Below are positions 15,055-23,539 of a DNA stretch of 64,000 nucleotides, piece by piece; the first letter of the stretch is position 1, and the number at the start of each line of letters is the position of its first letter. The notes below the pieces were generated by a model. That model saw only the letters and a list, made by a program, of their open reading frames with translations. It was not told the DNA's origin and ran no database searches. Made by a program: the position numbers and the translations under genes. The DNA is from an uncultured Actinomycetaceae bacterium (lineage in GTDB: Bacteria; Actinomycetota; Actinomycetes; Actinomycetales; Actinomycetaceae): positions 50,717 to 114,716 of the forward strand of contig CABQJD010000006.1 of NCBI GenBank assembly GCA_902464405.1, given 5' to 3'.

Positions 15055-16869
15055 TTAGTTTCGTCCTCTTTCCGTAAACTCAACATTGGATGCCGACCAC
15101 AAGCGACGGTAGAGTTCTATATTTTTTAGCTTCTGGTGATTACCGCAAGCCATCAACTGCCCTTTATCAAGTAGGGCGATTTGATCGACGTTCTTGACCG
15201 AATCGGGACGGTGATCAATAACCAGAACAGTACGTCCGACCATTAGATGGTTAATAGCTTTTTGGATTTGTGCTTCACATTCCGGATCTACCATGGCGGC
15301 TGCCTCATCCAATATGAGTATCGGCGCATCCAATAGTAAGGTTCTGGCGATTGCAATCCGTTGAGCTTGCCCTCCCGATAGCTTCAGATCTTCCCCGACA
15401 ACACTGTCATATCCTTTAGGCAGCGCCATGATTTCGTCATGAATCTGCGCCTGGCGAGCAGCATTAATAATCTCGGCTTCATCTGCATCGTGTCGCCCGA
15501 TAGAAATATTGTCGCGAATAGAAGCCCGCAAGAGTTGCGCATCTTGCAGGACGAATCCAAGGTGAGAGTAGAGATCGGTTCTGCTCAGTTCCCTAAGGTT
15601 TACTCCACCGATTAGTACTGTGCCAGTATCGGGATCCAGAAAACGGGCAGCCAATTTGGCTAGGGTGGTTTTCCCAGCCCCTGATGGCCCCATGAGAGCG
15701 GTTACTGTACCGGGCGCACAACGTAAGGAGATATTATCCAAAGCTAGGGTATGGCCATAGCTGAGCGACACATTTTTAAATTCTATGCTTGCGTCTTGAG
15801 GTAAAGACGTCGATTTCTCGGGGCAAGTGAGGGGCTTTACCCTAAGAAGATCAAGAATCCGTTTGGCTGCCGCACCCGCTAACTGATAATTCCAAGCAAG
15901 CTGGGTTACTAGGTTAATTGATGAGGGCAGTGCAATGGCAATTAAACAGCCGGCAACTACTTCTACCGGACTAACCCAATGCTTGGAGACGAACCAGGGG
16001 CCGACAATCCCAAATAAGAGAACTACCAATGGAGTAGAGGTGAGAGCTGCGGTCAAGGAAGCCGCATGCACCATTGGCCTATTCCATTCCTCCATATAGT
16101 CGCAGGCTTCATTGGCGCTGTGCGCATATTTGCGATGTGCTTTTCCGGTGATCCCAAAAGTCTTAACCACCTGGATTCCTTTTACGAACTCCACCATTGC
16201 GGAGGAAACCTGATCAAGTTTTGCATCAAGTTCTAAGGATTTATCGCTCATTCCCCGCATCATCACAGAGTAGGCAATAATGTAAATCGGCACCGCAACG
16301 ATTACTAAAAGTCCGAGTCTTAAATCAATAGTGAAGGTATAACCAGCGCAAAATATGGGCACTAGGGTAGCGATTAGTGAATCTACGGGGCGGTGTGCCA
16401 CTAGCATATGTAGATTTTTTACATCGTCTTGCAGCACTTTACGCACATGGCCGGAAGTATTATCACTAAACCAAGTTAAAGGAGCTTGCCCCAGAAAACG
16501 AATAATCTTTTGCTGAATACTTGCGGATAAGCGATTATCGGCAATATGGGTAACCAGCAAACCCACAAAATAAGCGAATAGACCTCCACAAAATGTTCCG
16601 ATTAACACCTGTACCCAAAATATGATGACACTTTGGTTGGGTGATGCGCCATTACCTAGTGAAGTTAGGAGTTCGTTGCCGATACCCACTAAAGCAACGA
16701 ACGGAAAAACTCGCAAAATAGCGGATATAACCGCCATTACTTGACCAACTCGGAGCGCCAATTGTACAGGAGCTAAGAGTTCTAGTAATGCGGCTTTACC
16801 TTGTTTGCTGGTCAGCTTGATATTCGCCGCTGTATCTTTCCTTGGTTCGCTAACTTGATTATCAGTCAC
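15055..16869 (-). CDS. ABC transporter, membrane plus ATPase domain (first half-transporter)
   Basis: This 604-residue half-transporter (GTG start at 16869) has the six-helix exporter-type domain (about residues 30-320) and an ATPase with Walker A GPSGAGKTTLAKLA and signature KLSGGQAQRIAIARTLL. The Walker B/D-loop reads ILILDEAAAMVD instead of the usual DEATSALD, a mild departure typical of one member of asymmetric pairs. It lies 13 bases downstream of the ECF ATPase gene and 1 base upstream of its partner. Likely role: ferric siderophore or related iron-compound handling, from operon context and the upstream DtxR box. Confidence 0.88.
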   Translation of the reverse strand: MTDNQVSEPRKDTAANIKLTSKQGKAALLELLAPVQLALRVGQVMAVISAILRVFPFVALVGIGNELLTSLGNGASPNQSVIIFWVQVLIGTFCGGLFAYFVGLLVTHIADNRLSASIQQKIIRFLGQAPLTWFSDNTSGHVRKVLQDDVKNLHMLVAHRPVDSLIATLVPIFCAGYTFTIDLRLGLLVIVAVPIYIIAYSVMMRGMSDKSLELDAKLDQVSSAMVEFVKGIQVVKTFGITGKAHRKYAHSANEACDYMEEWNRPMVHAASLTAALTSTPLVVLLFGIVGPWFVSKHWVSPVEVVAGCLIAIALPSSINLVTQLAWNYQLAGAAAKRILDLLRVKPLTCPEKSTSLPQDASIEFKNVSLSYGHTLALDNISLRCAPGTVTALMGPSGAGKTTLAKLAARFLDPDTGTVLIGGVNLRELSRTDLYSHLGFVLQDAQLLRASIRDNISIGRHDADEAEIINAARQAQIHDEIMALPKGYDSVVGEDLKLSGGQAQRIAIARTLLLDAPILILDEAAAMVDPECEAQIQKAINHLMVGRTVLVIDHRPDSVKNVDQIALLDKGQLMACGNHQKLKNIELYRRLWSASNVEFTERGRN

Positions 16870-16882
16870 TTGGCTTCCTCTT

Positions 16883-18346
16883 TTAATGTTTCTCTTGGTC
16901 AGCTGCAGTAAGTTGCGCGTTTATTCCGCTATCGAGAGGCCAGAGCAATAACTGATAATCAGCAACTTCATTGATGAACTCCAAGTCGTGACTGATTATC
17001 AGGACTGCTTTGCTTTTAGCAGCTAGTGAGCGAATCTGGGAACTAATCGATAGTAGGTGCCGGTAGTCAACTCCCGAGGTAGGTTCATCGAATACGTAAA
17101 GCTCTGCCTGGCTCGCCAGGGCGTTGGCAATCACGAGGCGTTGTTTTTGTCCCCCAGAAAGAGTCATTGGGTGCCGTTCAGATAATCCTTGCAACCCTAA
17201 ATCACCTAGAAGCGTCTGCACCTGTTCTTGACTAAGATTGTCATTTCCTAGTACGACCTCTGCCGCTACTGTTTCGGCAAATAGCTGGCGGTTCACATCT
17301 TGCATTACTAGCACACTGCGGTTTCGTCTTTCTGCCGCCCGGCAGGATTTGCCGCTAAAACTAATATCGCTGCCCTTCTCTGGATGAGCTAACCCGATGA
17401 GGGTGCGTGCGAGAGTAGTTTTACCCGCTCCGTTCGGGCCGACTAGCGCAACCACTTTTCCCTTAGGTAAATATAGGGAAGGAATATTGAGGACGCGGTG
17501 TTTGCCGTAACTGAACCTTAAATTTTTTGCGGTAATACCGTCTTCCTGTTGATCGGGAATGCATCTAACGCAAATTTCTGGTTTTTCCAGGGTGCGCAGC
17601 CCCAACTCTTTACGCTGTGTAGAAGACAAGCTAAAAAATTCATCCGCAGTAAATAAATGCTGGATTCGCCCTTCACCCATAATCGCAACTTGATCCGCTA
17701 GACCTTTTAGAGGGTAAACGCGGTGTTCTGCTACTATCAGTGTCCAGCCTGCGCTTTTTAGCCTTTGTAAGACTTTGCTGAATGCAGAAATTGCTTCCGG
17801 GGAAAGGTTAGAGGTGGGTTCATCTAAAAGCAGAATTTGCTGCGGTCCGGCCACTGCCGCTGCGCAAGCAACCAGCTGTAATTCACCTCCGGAAAGCTGA
17901 CGTAACTCTTTGCCCAGCAGTCGCTGAATGCCCCAGGTATTAATAGCTTCCGCGATTCGGTTAGCGATTGTTTGAGGGATATCTCCAGCATTTTCGCTCG
18001 CGAATGCTAACTCTTCTAGTACATTTGCCGTAAAAAATTGGGAACGGGGATTTTGAAAAACTGTCCCGGCGGTGCGCCCTAATTGTTGGATATCGCTTTG
18101 CGCGGTATCAAGACCAGCAAGGAGGGTACGTCCGCTCAGATTACCTTTATAAAGTTCGGGTATTAAACCGTTCAGAAGTTTTAATAGGGTCGATTTGCCT
18201 GCTCCGGAAGGACCGGTGATTAAGGTACAAGATCCTTTAGGGAAATCGAGGTTAATATCGCTGACTGCGCTAACGTGAGCTGATGAGGTTTCTTCGTCTG
18301 GGTTGAACTGGTAATCGAAGGAGACATGGTCGATTGAGGTTCTCAT
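16883..18346 (-). CDS. ECF transporter ATPase with two fused nucleotide-binding domains
   Basis: The 487-residue protein holds two complete CbiO/EcfA-type ATPases in tandem. The first has GPSGAGKSTLLKLL, LSGGELQLVACAAA and ILLLDEPTSNLS; the second (from about residue 275) has GPNGAGKTTLARTL, LSGGQKQRLVIANALA and LYVFDEPTSGVD. It powers the EcfT/S membrane complex encoded just upstream, with which it overlaps by 4 bases (ATGA). Fused EcfA proteins of this length occur with the MptD/Trep_Strep-type S component and, in streptococci and lactobacilli, with iron or haem uptake. Confidence 0.9.
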   Translation of the reverse strand: MRTSIDHVSFDYQFNPDEETSSAHVSAVSDINLDFPKGSCTLITGPSGAGKSTLLKLLNGLIPELYKGNLSGRTLLAGLDTAQSDIQQLGRTAGTVFQNPRSQFFTANVLEELAFASENAGDIPQTIANRIAEAINTWGIQRLLGKELRQLSGGELQLVACAAAVAGPQQILLLDEPTSNLSPEAISAFSKVLQRLKSAGWTLIVAEHRVYPLKGLADQVAIMGEGRIQHLFTADEFFSLSSTQRKELGLRTLEKPEICVRCIPDQQEDGITAKNLRFSYGKHRVLNIPSLYLPKGKVVALVGPNGAGKTTLARTLIGLAHPEKGSDISFSGKSCRAAERRNRSVLVMQDVNRQLFAETVAAEVVLGNDNLSQEQVQTLLGDLGLQGLSERHPMTLSGGQKQRLVIANALASQAELYVFDEPTSGVDYRHLLSISSQIRSLAAKSKAVLIISHDLEFINEVADYQLLLWPLDSGINAQLTAADQEKH

Positions 18347-19158
18347 TTGAATCCGCCCGAGAGTATAGCTAGGTGATCCGAGTAGGGGATGAGAGCAATC
18401 AGGGCGACTAGCGTCAATATCCAGAGGGCGTCTAGTCGATTAAATCGAAGCTGTTTCAAAGTGCTTGGGCAAATGGTGGATCCTAAACCGCGCACCATGC
18501 CGGCGGCGGTCATTTCATCAGCGGTTCGGGCGCAGGATGCCAGCAAGGGAACTAAAACCATTTCTAGAAAATGGAGGGGGTGCAAGAGGGCGCGCCATCC
18601 CATTTGTAATCCTCGCAGGGACATTGCTTCTCTTACTGCACGGTATTCTCGAAATACTGTCGGTATGAATCGTAATAGCACTACCAGAGGAACGGTTATA
18701 GCTATCGGTATACGTAATTCGCGAAGACCAGCTACGAGTTCTCCGGGGACAATAGCTTTAATCGCGTAACCTGCCAGGCCGCCGACAGTGCAGAGCTTTA
18801 TCATCCAGTAGCCTAAAACCATTAGAAACGCAGTGAGGGCGCTTGGCCAGATTCTTGGGAAAAGATAGATACAAGCAATCCAGGTTCCTTCCACGGCAAG
18901 GAAACCTAACGCCCATGAATAGCAGCGCGTCGATAGTAAAGCCAAGAGTGCGATGCCTGCCACCAGGAAAGTTATCGCTATGGGTAGTTGCGACATTACT
19001 AGGGCATTTAATACAAAAATAGCCAGTAAAATGGTGCGCGGATCTGGCTGGGAGCGGCATTGGCTGGCTGCTAAGATTTCAGCGCTGGTGACTTGATTCT
19101 GGCGATAGCTTGCTGCTGATCCGTGGTTGCTGGTTTGGCATTGAAGAGTCATTGTCAT
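18343..19158 (-). CDS. ECF transporter transmembrane T component
   Basis: The 271-residue membrane protein of the CbiQ/EcfT family has about five or six helices and, in the cytoplasmic C-terminal part, two Ala-Arg-Gly-like coupling motifs (REAMSLRGLQMG and AAGMVRGLGS) that bind the ATPase grooves. It starts directly at the end of the S-component gene (19158) and overlaps the ATPase gene by 4 bases, giving a tightly coupled S-T-A series. Confidence 0.88.
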   Translation of the reverse strand: MTMTLQCQTSNHGSAASYRQNQVTSAEILAASQCRSQPDPRTILLAIFVLNALVMSQLPIAITFLVAGIALLALLSTRCYSWALGFLAVEGTWIACIYLFPRIWPSALTAFLMVLGYWMIKLCTVGGLAGYAIKAIVPGELVAGLRELRIPIAITVPLVVLLRFIPTVFREYRAVREAMSLRGLQMGWRALLHPLHFLEMVLVPLLASCARTADEMTAAGMVRGLGSTICPSTLKQLRFNRLDALWILTLVALIALIPYSDHLAILSGGFK

Positions 19159-19724
19159 TACTTTGCGATGCCAGCTTTACGGAAGTGCCGAGCCATTAGA
19201 GAATTTCCGAAGACTCCACCGATAAGCCCTAGAATGAAAACTCCCACATCCCAGGCCACAATCATCCATGGTGACAAGAACCAGCGTAATGAATCTGCAT
19301 AGGCTGTTCCCATAGAGTCAGCAATATAATTGTAGTAGCCCTGAGCATCAATGAATACGGGGAACCAGGGCACCACGTACCATATGGACATGACGGCGTA
19401 TCCTAAAACCCGAAAAACCGTTGAGTTTTTAGCGAAGAGGAAATCTGCGGCTAATCCCAGCACAGGTGCAAGCAGAACAACAACCCAGGGGTGCCCAGTA
19501 ATTACCATTAAACTTCCTACTAATAGTCCCATTAGTGCCAGGGCGCCAATCTTTGGTACCCGCGACTTAAATAGCATGACTACGGCGCCGTTAGCGATAA
19601 GTCCTAAGGCATAGCCTACGAACATCATTGCTGGATTAATAATGCCTAGCATTCCGGTGCCGAAAACTAGCACAAAATAAATTGCAGTGAAAACGCCAAT
19701 GTTGATAAAGTCGCGTGTTTTCAT
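19158..19724 (-). CDS. ECF transporter substrate-binding S component (MptD/Trep_Strep type)
   Basis: The 188-residue polytopic membrane protein begins MKTRDFINIGVFTAIYFVLVF, the hallmark N-terminus of the MptD-like / TIGR02185 family of ECF S components. About six helices are visible, with GLIGGVFGNSLMARHFRKAG at the C-terminus. ATG 19724 is preceded by GGAAGGGG at 8 bases. It would give substrate specificity to the T and A proteins downstream. A near-perfect DtxR box in front makes iron, a ferric siderophore or haem the most likely cargo; related operons are the equibactin uptake genes and lactobacillus haem ECF genes. Confidence 0.85.
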   Translation of the reverse strand: MKTRDFINIGVFTAIYFVLVFGTGMLGIINPAMMFVGYALGLIANGAVVMLFKSRVPKIGALALMGLLVGSLMVITGHPWVVVLLAPVLGLAADFLFAKNSTVFRVLGYAVMSIWYVVPWFPVFIDAQGYYNYIADSMGTAYADSLRWFLSPWMIVAWDVGVFILGLIGGVFGNSLMARHFRKAGIAK

Positions 19725-19749
19725 GCGGCATACCCCTTCCAATACCCAA

Positions 19750-19772
19750 TTAGGTTAGCCTTACCTATAATA
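19750..19772 (-). promoter_or_regulatory. DtxR/IdeR iron box and -10 of the ECF/ABC operon
   Basis: TTAGGTTAGCCTTACCTAT at 19750-19768 matches the DtxR consensus TWAGGTTAGSCTWACCTWA at all but the last base. On the minus strand a TATTAT -10 element occupies 19767-19772, so the bound repressor would cover the start of transcription. It stands 26 bases from the S-component start. Iron-replete repression of the five-gene operon is expected. Confidence 0.85.
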
Positions 19773-20003
19773 GAGTAACCTAGGCGCCCCCTCTTTAGTC
19801 AAGTAGTGTCCGATAATCTAGCTGACATATAGGCAAAGGAAGGGAGAGTTAAGGGGCTAACTAGCCTCTAAAGAACTCACCTATTAGCGGATTTATTAGT
19901 CCATAATTAACGGCTACCTAGAAGTTGTCCAAGGTGCAGGTCGCCAGTGGTACGTCATCTATCCTTAGCTATTCGCCTGTTACCTCGCGAAACATTTAGC
20001 CCG

Positions 20004-20495
20004 CTAAACCCCAGCAGAAATAATATTGTCGATAAACCAGATATGTTTTGGCGGGGCTCTACCTGTTTCGATGCGCCGGCAGTCCACCAGATCCAATAGT
20101 TCACCGAATATGGTCAGGTCGATTTGCCTGCGGGTCAGCCCTAGGTGGGCGAGCCCGATATAGGTCAGGCGGGTAAAGATTGCCTCGTCACTATCTATTA
20201 GGTGTCCTTTTTCTCGGTTTGTTCTTTTGGGTCTGGGGTCTCGGTCATGATTGCTCGCCGGGTGCCGTGTTGGAGTGCCTGGGCGATAGCCTCTCGATAG
20301 TCAGCTAAATCTGCAGGCACAGTTAGTAACTCCACTGCTTCTGCGGTTAGCTCTGGGTGTTTATCGTCTGGCTGGGTGAGGTTGTGGATCTGTACGGACT
20401 GGTTAGCGAGCAGGTGATGAGCCAGATTGCCTCGCCGAGTGACTTATCCATATCTTCGCTAGTTTCCAGGGCTTGACCTAAATGTTCTAGCCTTT
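20004..20495 (-). pseudogene. Decayed phage tail-assembly chaperone gene pair
   Basis: On the minus strand a truncated coding stretch (HLGQALETSEDMDKSLGEAIWL) must change frame to continue as ANQSVQIHNLTQPDDKHPELTAEAVELL... to EQTEKKDT and a stop at 20198. At the run GAAAAAG (20207-20213) the -1 frame continues as LIDSDEAIFTRLTYIGLAHLGLTRRQIDLTIFGELLDLVD to 20004. An upstream frame ending just past an A-run and a downstream frame reached by -1 slippage is the standard layout of siphophage tail-assembly chaperones, and the LGLT-x-x-x-x-x-LTxGELLDL motif fits the second half. The 5' truncation and extra frameshift make it a remnant. The first 230 bases upstream of the iron box (19773-20003) show nothing else. 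Confidence 0.5.
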
Positions 20496-20537
20496 ATTCT
20501 TAGAGTTAGGTGCGTGTGAACGAAGGGCGTGGTTGCG

Positions 20538-21446
20538 ATGGCGCGTGGTAAAGCGGTAGAGCTTTTTCTAGTCGATGGAACTCCAGGTGGTATGGCTACT
20601 GCGGGGATAGCGGATTGGACGGGGATTCTCACCTCTGCACGCCGCGATCAACTTTCCCAGCTTTATAAGCGAGAGGAAGCCAATAGCAACGGGGTATATA
20701 TCCTTCTCGGTAATGACCCTGAAGCTATTGAGAACACGTGGTGCTACATAGGCAAGACAGAAAACTTTGTCGAGCGCTTACGCGATCATGACAAAAAGAA
20801 GCCGCAGTGGGAAAAGGTTGTCATTATTGCGAGCTTGCAACGGTCTTTTAACGAGGGGCATTGGGGTTATTTAGAAGCCCGTTTGGTTGAAATCGCTAAG
20901 AATGCTGAGCGCTGTTCTATGCCTGATAACAAGCAAACTCCTCGGGTTAGGAAGCTTTCTGAAGCGCAACGAGCATCAGCAGAATCATTCTTAGACAATA
21001 TGAAGCTGATTTTGCCAATCCTGGGAGTCAACGTTTTGCGATCCTCAGAAAATACCGTGCAATCAGATAACGCTCAGATAGCTTCTTCACCTGTTTTTCA
21101 TCTGCGTAGACAAAAAGATGGGATAGATGCCTCGATGCAACTGATTGATGGAGAGTTTTTCCTCCTCAAGGGATCAATAGTGGTTGCTAGCTGGGAAACC
21201 AGTAAAGCTAGAAGCCAGGCAACGGTTAATTCGTATGCGACTATAGCTAGTCGTCACCAAAAACTAGTTAGCGATGGATCAATCCGCATAGAAAATAATC
21301 GCGGCGTGGTCACCCGTGATATTGCTTTTACTTCTCCTTCTGCCGCAGCCGCCATAGTGTTAGGTACCTCCGCCAACGGTAGAGCGCGATGGGAAAATGA
21401 TGAGGGGCAACAATATGGAGTCTGGGAGGAAGACAATAACTCCTAG
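20538..21446 (+). CDS. GIY-YIG nuclease-family protein with DUF4357 domain
   Basis: The 302-residue protein starts at ATG 20538 (a GTG three codons earlier is too close to GAAGGG). It begins MARGKAVELFLVDGTPGG, the typical start of this family. A GIY-YIG fold follows at about residues 50-130: GVYILLG, then WCYIGKTENFVERLRDH containing the catalytic Tyr-Ile-Gly and Arg, and a Glu in LEARLVEIA. The C-terminal DUF4357 region shows the conserved FTSPSAAAAIVLGTSANGRARW. Such proteins are found in phage-derived and defence-rich islands; a DNA-processing role is likely, the target unknown. Only complete plus-strand gene between 8450 and 25701. Confidence 0.85.
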   Translation: MARGKAVELFLVDGTPGGMATAGIADWTGILTSARRDQLSQLYKREEANSNGVYILLGNDPEAIENTWCYIGKTENFVERLRDHDKKKPQWEKVVIIASLQRSFNEGHWGYLEARLVEIAKNAERCSMPDNKQTPRVRKLSEAQRASAESFLDNMKLILPILGVNVLRSSENTVQSDNAQIASSPVFHLRRQKDGIDASMQLIDGEFFLLKGSIVVASWETSKARSQATVNSYATIASRHQKLVSDGSIRIENNRGVVTRDIAFTSPSAAAAIVLGTSANGRARWENDEGQQYGVWEEDNNS

Positions 21447-21793
21447 AAAGTAGCCGGCGAATAATCCGCGATGTCGATGGGGGTGCGGATTGTTTTGGAT
21501 AGTTTTAGACTACTGGCTGGTAGTTGTTTGGCTAGCTTGTTTTTCCGCCGATTCAGCTTCCATACGCTACCTATACTTTCCATCGTGACTTTTCCGACCT
21601 CAGCCACGCTAGGAAGATTCTGCTCAGCGAGCACGGCATCAATATCTTCAGGACGCGATCCTTCACTTTTCATAGTCTCAATAATCTCTTGCGCCGCAAG
21701 AAAAGTATCACTCTGACAAGGCAAAGCCGAAAGAGCAGCATTAACCTGCTCCAACTTTGCACACAACTCTTCTCGAGATTTTTTACCAAACAT
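21443..21793 (-). CDS. Small cytosolic MFG(R/K)K-family protein of locus C
   Basis: The 116-residue protein, ATG at 21793 with AGGA upstream, is homologous over its first 90 residues to the protein at 4924-5208 (MFGKKSREEL, then QEIIETMKSEG, NLPSVAEVGK, LNRRKNKLAKQL). It has an extra C-terminal tail of about 25 residues. No membrane or signal segment. Last gene of locus C, the same position as its paralogue in locus A. Its 3' end overlaps the GIY-YIG gene by 4 bases (convergent). Function unknown; a locus-specific accessory or immunity role is a guess from position. Confidence 0.65.
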   Translation of the reverse strand: MFGKKSREELCAKLEQVNAALSALPCQSDTFLAAQEIIETMKSEGSRPEDIDAVLAEQNLPSVAEVGKVTMESIGSVWKLNRRKNKLAKQLPASSLKLSKTIRTPIDIADYSPATF

Positions 21794-21832
21794 ATCTACC
21801 GTCCTAATAAATTCCGTTATCTTTTGTTGTGG

Positions 21833-22057
21833 CTAGCGTCTAGTTTTATCTATATCGGCACTCGAGTTCATAGAAAAATTCATTCTCCATGTTGCTATAT
21901 GTCCGATGAGTGCACCTGCGCACAGAGCGCCTCCAATTTTTACGGTATCGACCCAAAATCCAAGAGCCAACAAGAATAGACCTGCGATTCCTACTAGGAA
22001 AAAGAAGATTCTTCCTATTTTCACAATTCGTGTTTTATTATCATTCGAAACAAGCAC
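21833..22057 (-). CDS. Small two-helix membrane protein in locus C
   Basis: The 74-residue protein begins at GTG 22057, inside the last codons of the preceding gene (17-base overlap). Two hydrophobic helices, about residues 16-36 and 39-56, are followed by a polar tail ending KTRR. No family recognised. Its coupling with the cationic 94-residue protein upstream suggests the two act together. Confidence 0.5.
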   Translation of the reverse strand: MLVSNDNKTRIVKIGRIFFFLVGIAGLFLLALGFWVDTVKIGGALCAGALIGHIATWRMNFSMNSSADIDKTRR

Positions 22058-22325
22058 TGTAAACGTTTCCTAGATTAAAGACTTCAATCAAAAGTTGTTG
22101 AGCTTCTGGTGCTGCAGCTTTTGCTGCTTGCTTAACACCCCGCGAAAACGCCGTACTAAAGGATGCCTTCGCTCTTCGCTGAGCTTCGTAAACCCGCTTA
22201 AAATTCTTTACAAAAGTAGTCGCTCCACCAGCAGCTTTCAATGCTGCACGAATTTTTGTGATCTTAAAAACGGGTAGGTTTGTCACCAGAGCAAGACCAA
22301 TAGCACTAGCGCAATCTTTAATCAT
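22041..22325 (-). CDS. Cationic Ala-rich small protein in locus C
   Basis: The 94-residue protein (ATG 22325, AGGAAAA 8 bases upstream) has a hydrophobic start, then a strongly basic amphipathic region (IRAALKAAGGATTFVKNFKR, QRRAKASFSTAFSRGVKQAAKAAAP) and an acidic-hydrophobic end. No clear signal peptide, two Cys. The composition is like leaderless or membrane-active peptides, or like part of a core peptide. I do not recognise it; it lies between two membrane proteins of the locus. Confidence 0.45.
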   Translation of the reverse strand: MIKDCASAIGLALVTNLPVFKITKIRAALKAAGGATTFVKNFKRVYEAQRRAKASFSTAFSRGVKQAAKAAAPEAQQLLIEVFNLGNVYSACFE

Positions 22326-22470
22326 TAGCTATTTTCCTAAGCCACAAGCAGTCACCACTGTAGTTATTCCGATTTTTACAAAACAACTAGCGTTTGTTAG
22401 AAGAATTCGCAGCATGTGTTTCTATATTTGGCTAGTTGTTTAGCTAGCTTGTTTTCCACCTATTTTCCAC

Positions 22471-22854
22471 CTATTCAACTTCCATATGCCGCCTAGGCTG
22501 CCCATCGTCACTTTGCCAATCACCTGGCAATAGCGAAAAAGGTAGACAGAGCAATCCAGCAAAACCTAGTAGTGAACAAACTGTTGTTAATTGGCAATAA
22601 CTAGCCAGCACGGATGCCACTATAAGCAGGAACGCGAAAAGGATATTTTTGAAATTGAAAGCAACCCTTTTCTTTGAAATGAGAAAAACTGTATAAACGA
22701 GCGCAATTGTTGTGAATGTAAAGTAAGTCAGAGCTAAATTCTGCATATGCTTTGAGGCTAGAAAACCCGACCATAAAAGAATTGTCCAGGTAGCCGCTAT
22801 TGCCAACGTGATTTTGAGTTTAGCTCCAACTATTAGTTTAGGGATGCGTCTCAT
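22471..22854 (-). CDS. Four-helix membrane protein, immunity candidate of locus C
   Basis: The 127-residue protein starts at ATG 22854 overlapping the stop of precursor C (ATGA), so translation is coupled. About four hydrophobic helices (residues 12-34, 38-58, 68-86, 88-108) and a hydrophilic tail GDWQSDDGQPRRHMEVE are visible. It resembles the partner in locus A in size and topology but not obviously in sequence. Immunity to the co-encoded product is inferred. Confidence 0.55.
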   Translation of the reverse strand: MRRIPKLIVGAKLKITLAIAATWTILLWSGFLASKHMQNLALTYFTFTTIALVYTVFLISKKRVAFNFKNILFAFLLIVASVLASYCQLTTVCSLLGFAGLLCLPFSLLPGDWQSDDGQPRRHMEVE

Positions 22855-23381
22855 TTTGCTGAATCTCCTTTAAGCAAAGCAGCTGCCGCTGCAGAAGCCC
22901 CAACGGCTTTTAAGGCTTTTGCTATGACGCTTTTATGCGCCAAAATTACTGAAACTAGCTTCGCTTGGCTAGTTCTCGGAATACAACCAAAAAGAACGCC
23001 TGCTAGCGACCAAGCAACAGAAGAAGCAGAAGGCCAACTTGTGTTGAAGATCGCTCCTCCCACACCAACTGCACATCCAATGGCAGCAACGATTACAAGT
23101 GGAGCAACCCGCTCTTGTGATCGGACGAGTCCAAGCCCCTTCAAAATCTCTTCGTCTTGAAGGTTTTCTGGAAGTTCCTCTAGAGCTGTCAAATCTGCAT
23201 CAGCTTGCGCTAGTGAATACCCCACAGGAACTTTGAAGTCGCACGTCGTTTCTTGGGTAGCAACCGTCTGAGAAGACAGATTCGCTACGTCTACCGCATT
23301 AGCGACGCCAATCGTCGCAAACGATAACGCCAATGCGCAGACACTTGCGATGGCTAACTGTGTTGCTTTGTGCAGTTTCAT
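22851..23381 (-). CDS. Secreted bacteriocin-like precursor C
   Basis: The start ATG 23381 (AAAGGAAT upstream) is also supported because the preceding 200 bases are conserved with locus D as non-coding promoter/leader. The 176-residue product has a Sec signal peptide (about GVANA|VD), a short acidic pro-region with one Cys, then the hydrophobic Gly-rich block VAPLVIVAAIGCAVGVGGAIFN...VAWSLAGVLFGC with two Cys and a final Lys/Ala amphipathic helix (AKLVSVILAHKSVIAKALKAVG). The signal peptide is almost identical to that of precursor D although the mature parts are unrelated. A membrane-active secreted peptide is the best guess. Confidence 0.6.
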   Translation of the reverse strand: MKLHKATQLAIASVCALALSFATIGVANAVDVANLSSQTVATQETTCDFKVPVGYSLAQADADLTALEELPENLQDEEILKGLGLVRSQERVAPLVIVAAIGCAVGVGGAIFNTSWPSASSVAWSLAGVLFGCIPRTSQAKLVSVILAHKSVIAKALKAVGASAAAAALLKGDSAK

Positions 23382-23525
23382 CCTTCGTATTCCTTTTATC
23401 AGGGTGCCGTTATTGATGGTGGCTTGCGCAGCATGGGAGTATGGCTGCAATCTCTTTTTTAGAGATACTGTTAGTTAAGCATATGTAGGTAGCGCTACAA
23501 TACCGACAAATGTCGGTATTTCATA
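23319..23525 (-). repeat. Repeated promoter-plus-signal-peptide cassette, copy 1
   Basis: About 205 bp covering operator, leader and the first roughly 20 codons of precursor C are repeated 1716 bp away at 25035-25241 with only about four differences seen by eye. Identity stops just inside the mature coding region, so the same promoter and signal peptide serve unrelated mature proteins. Confidence 0.85.
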
Positions 23526-23539
23526 CCGATAAACATTGG
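23478..23539 (-). promoter_or_regulatory. Paired-dyad promoter of locus C
   Basis: Proximal dyad CCGACAAATGTCGG (23503-23516; extended palindrome ATACCGACA-AA-TGTCGGTAT) and distal dyad CCGATAAACATTGG (23526-23539), starts 23 bp apart. A TATGCT -10-like element at 23478-23483 begins 20 bases from the proximal dyad, the same spacing as CATGCT in locus A. Confidence 0.7.
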
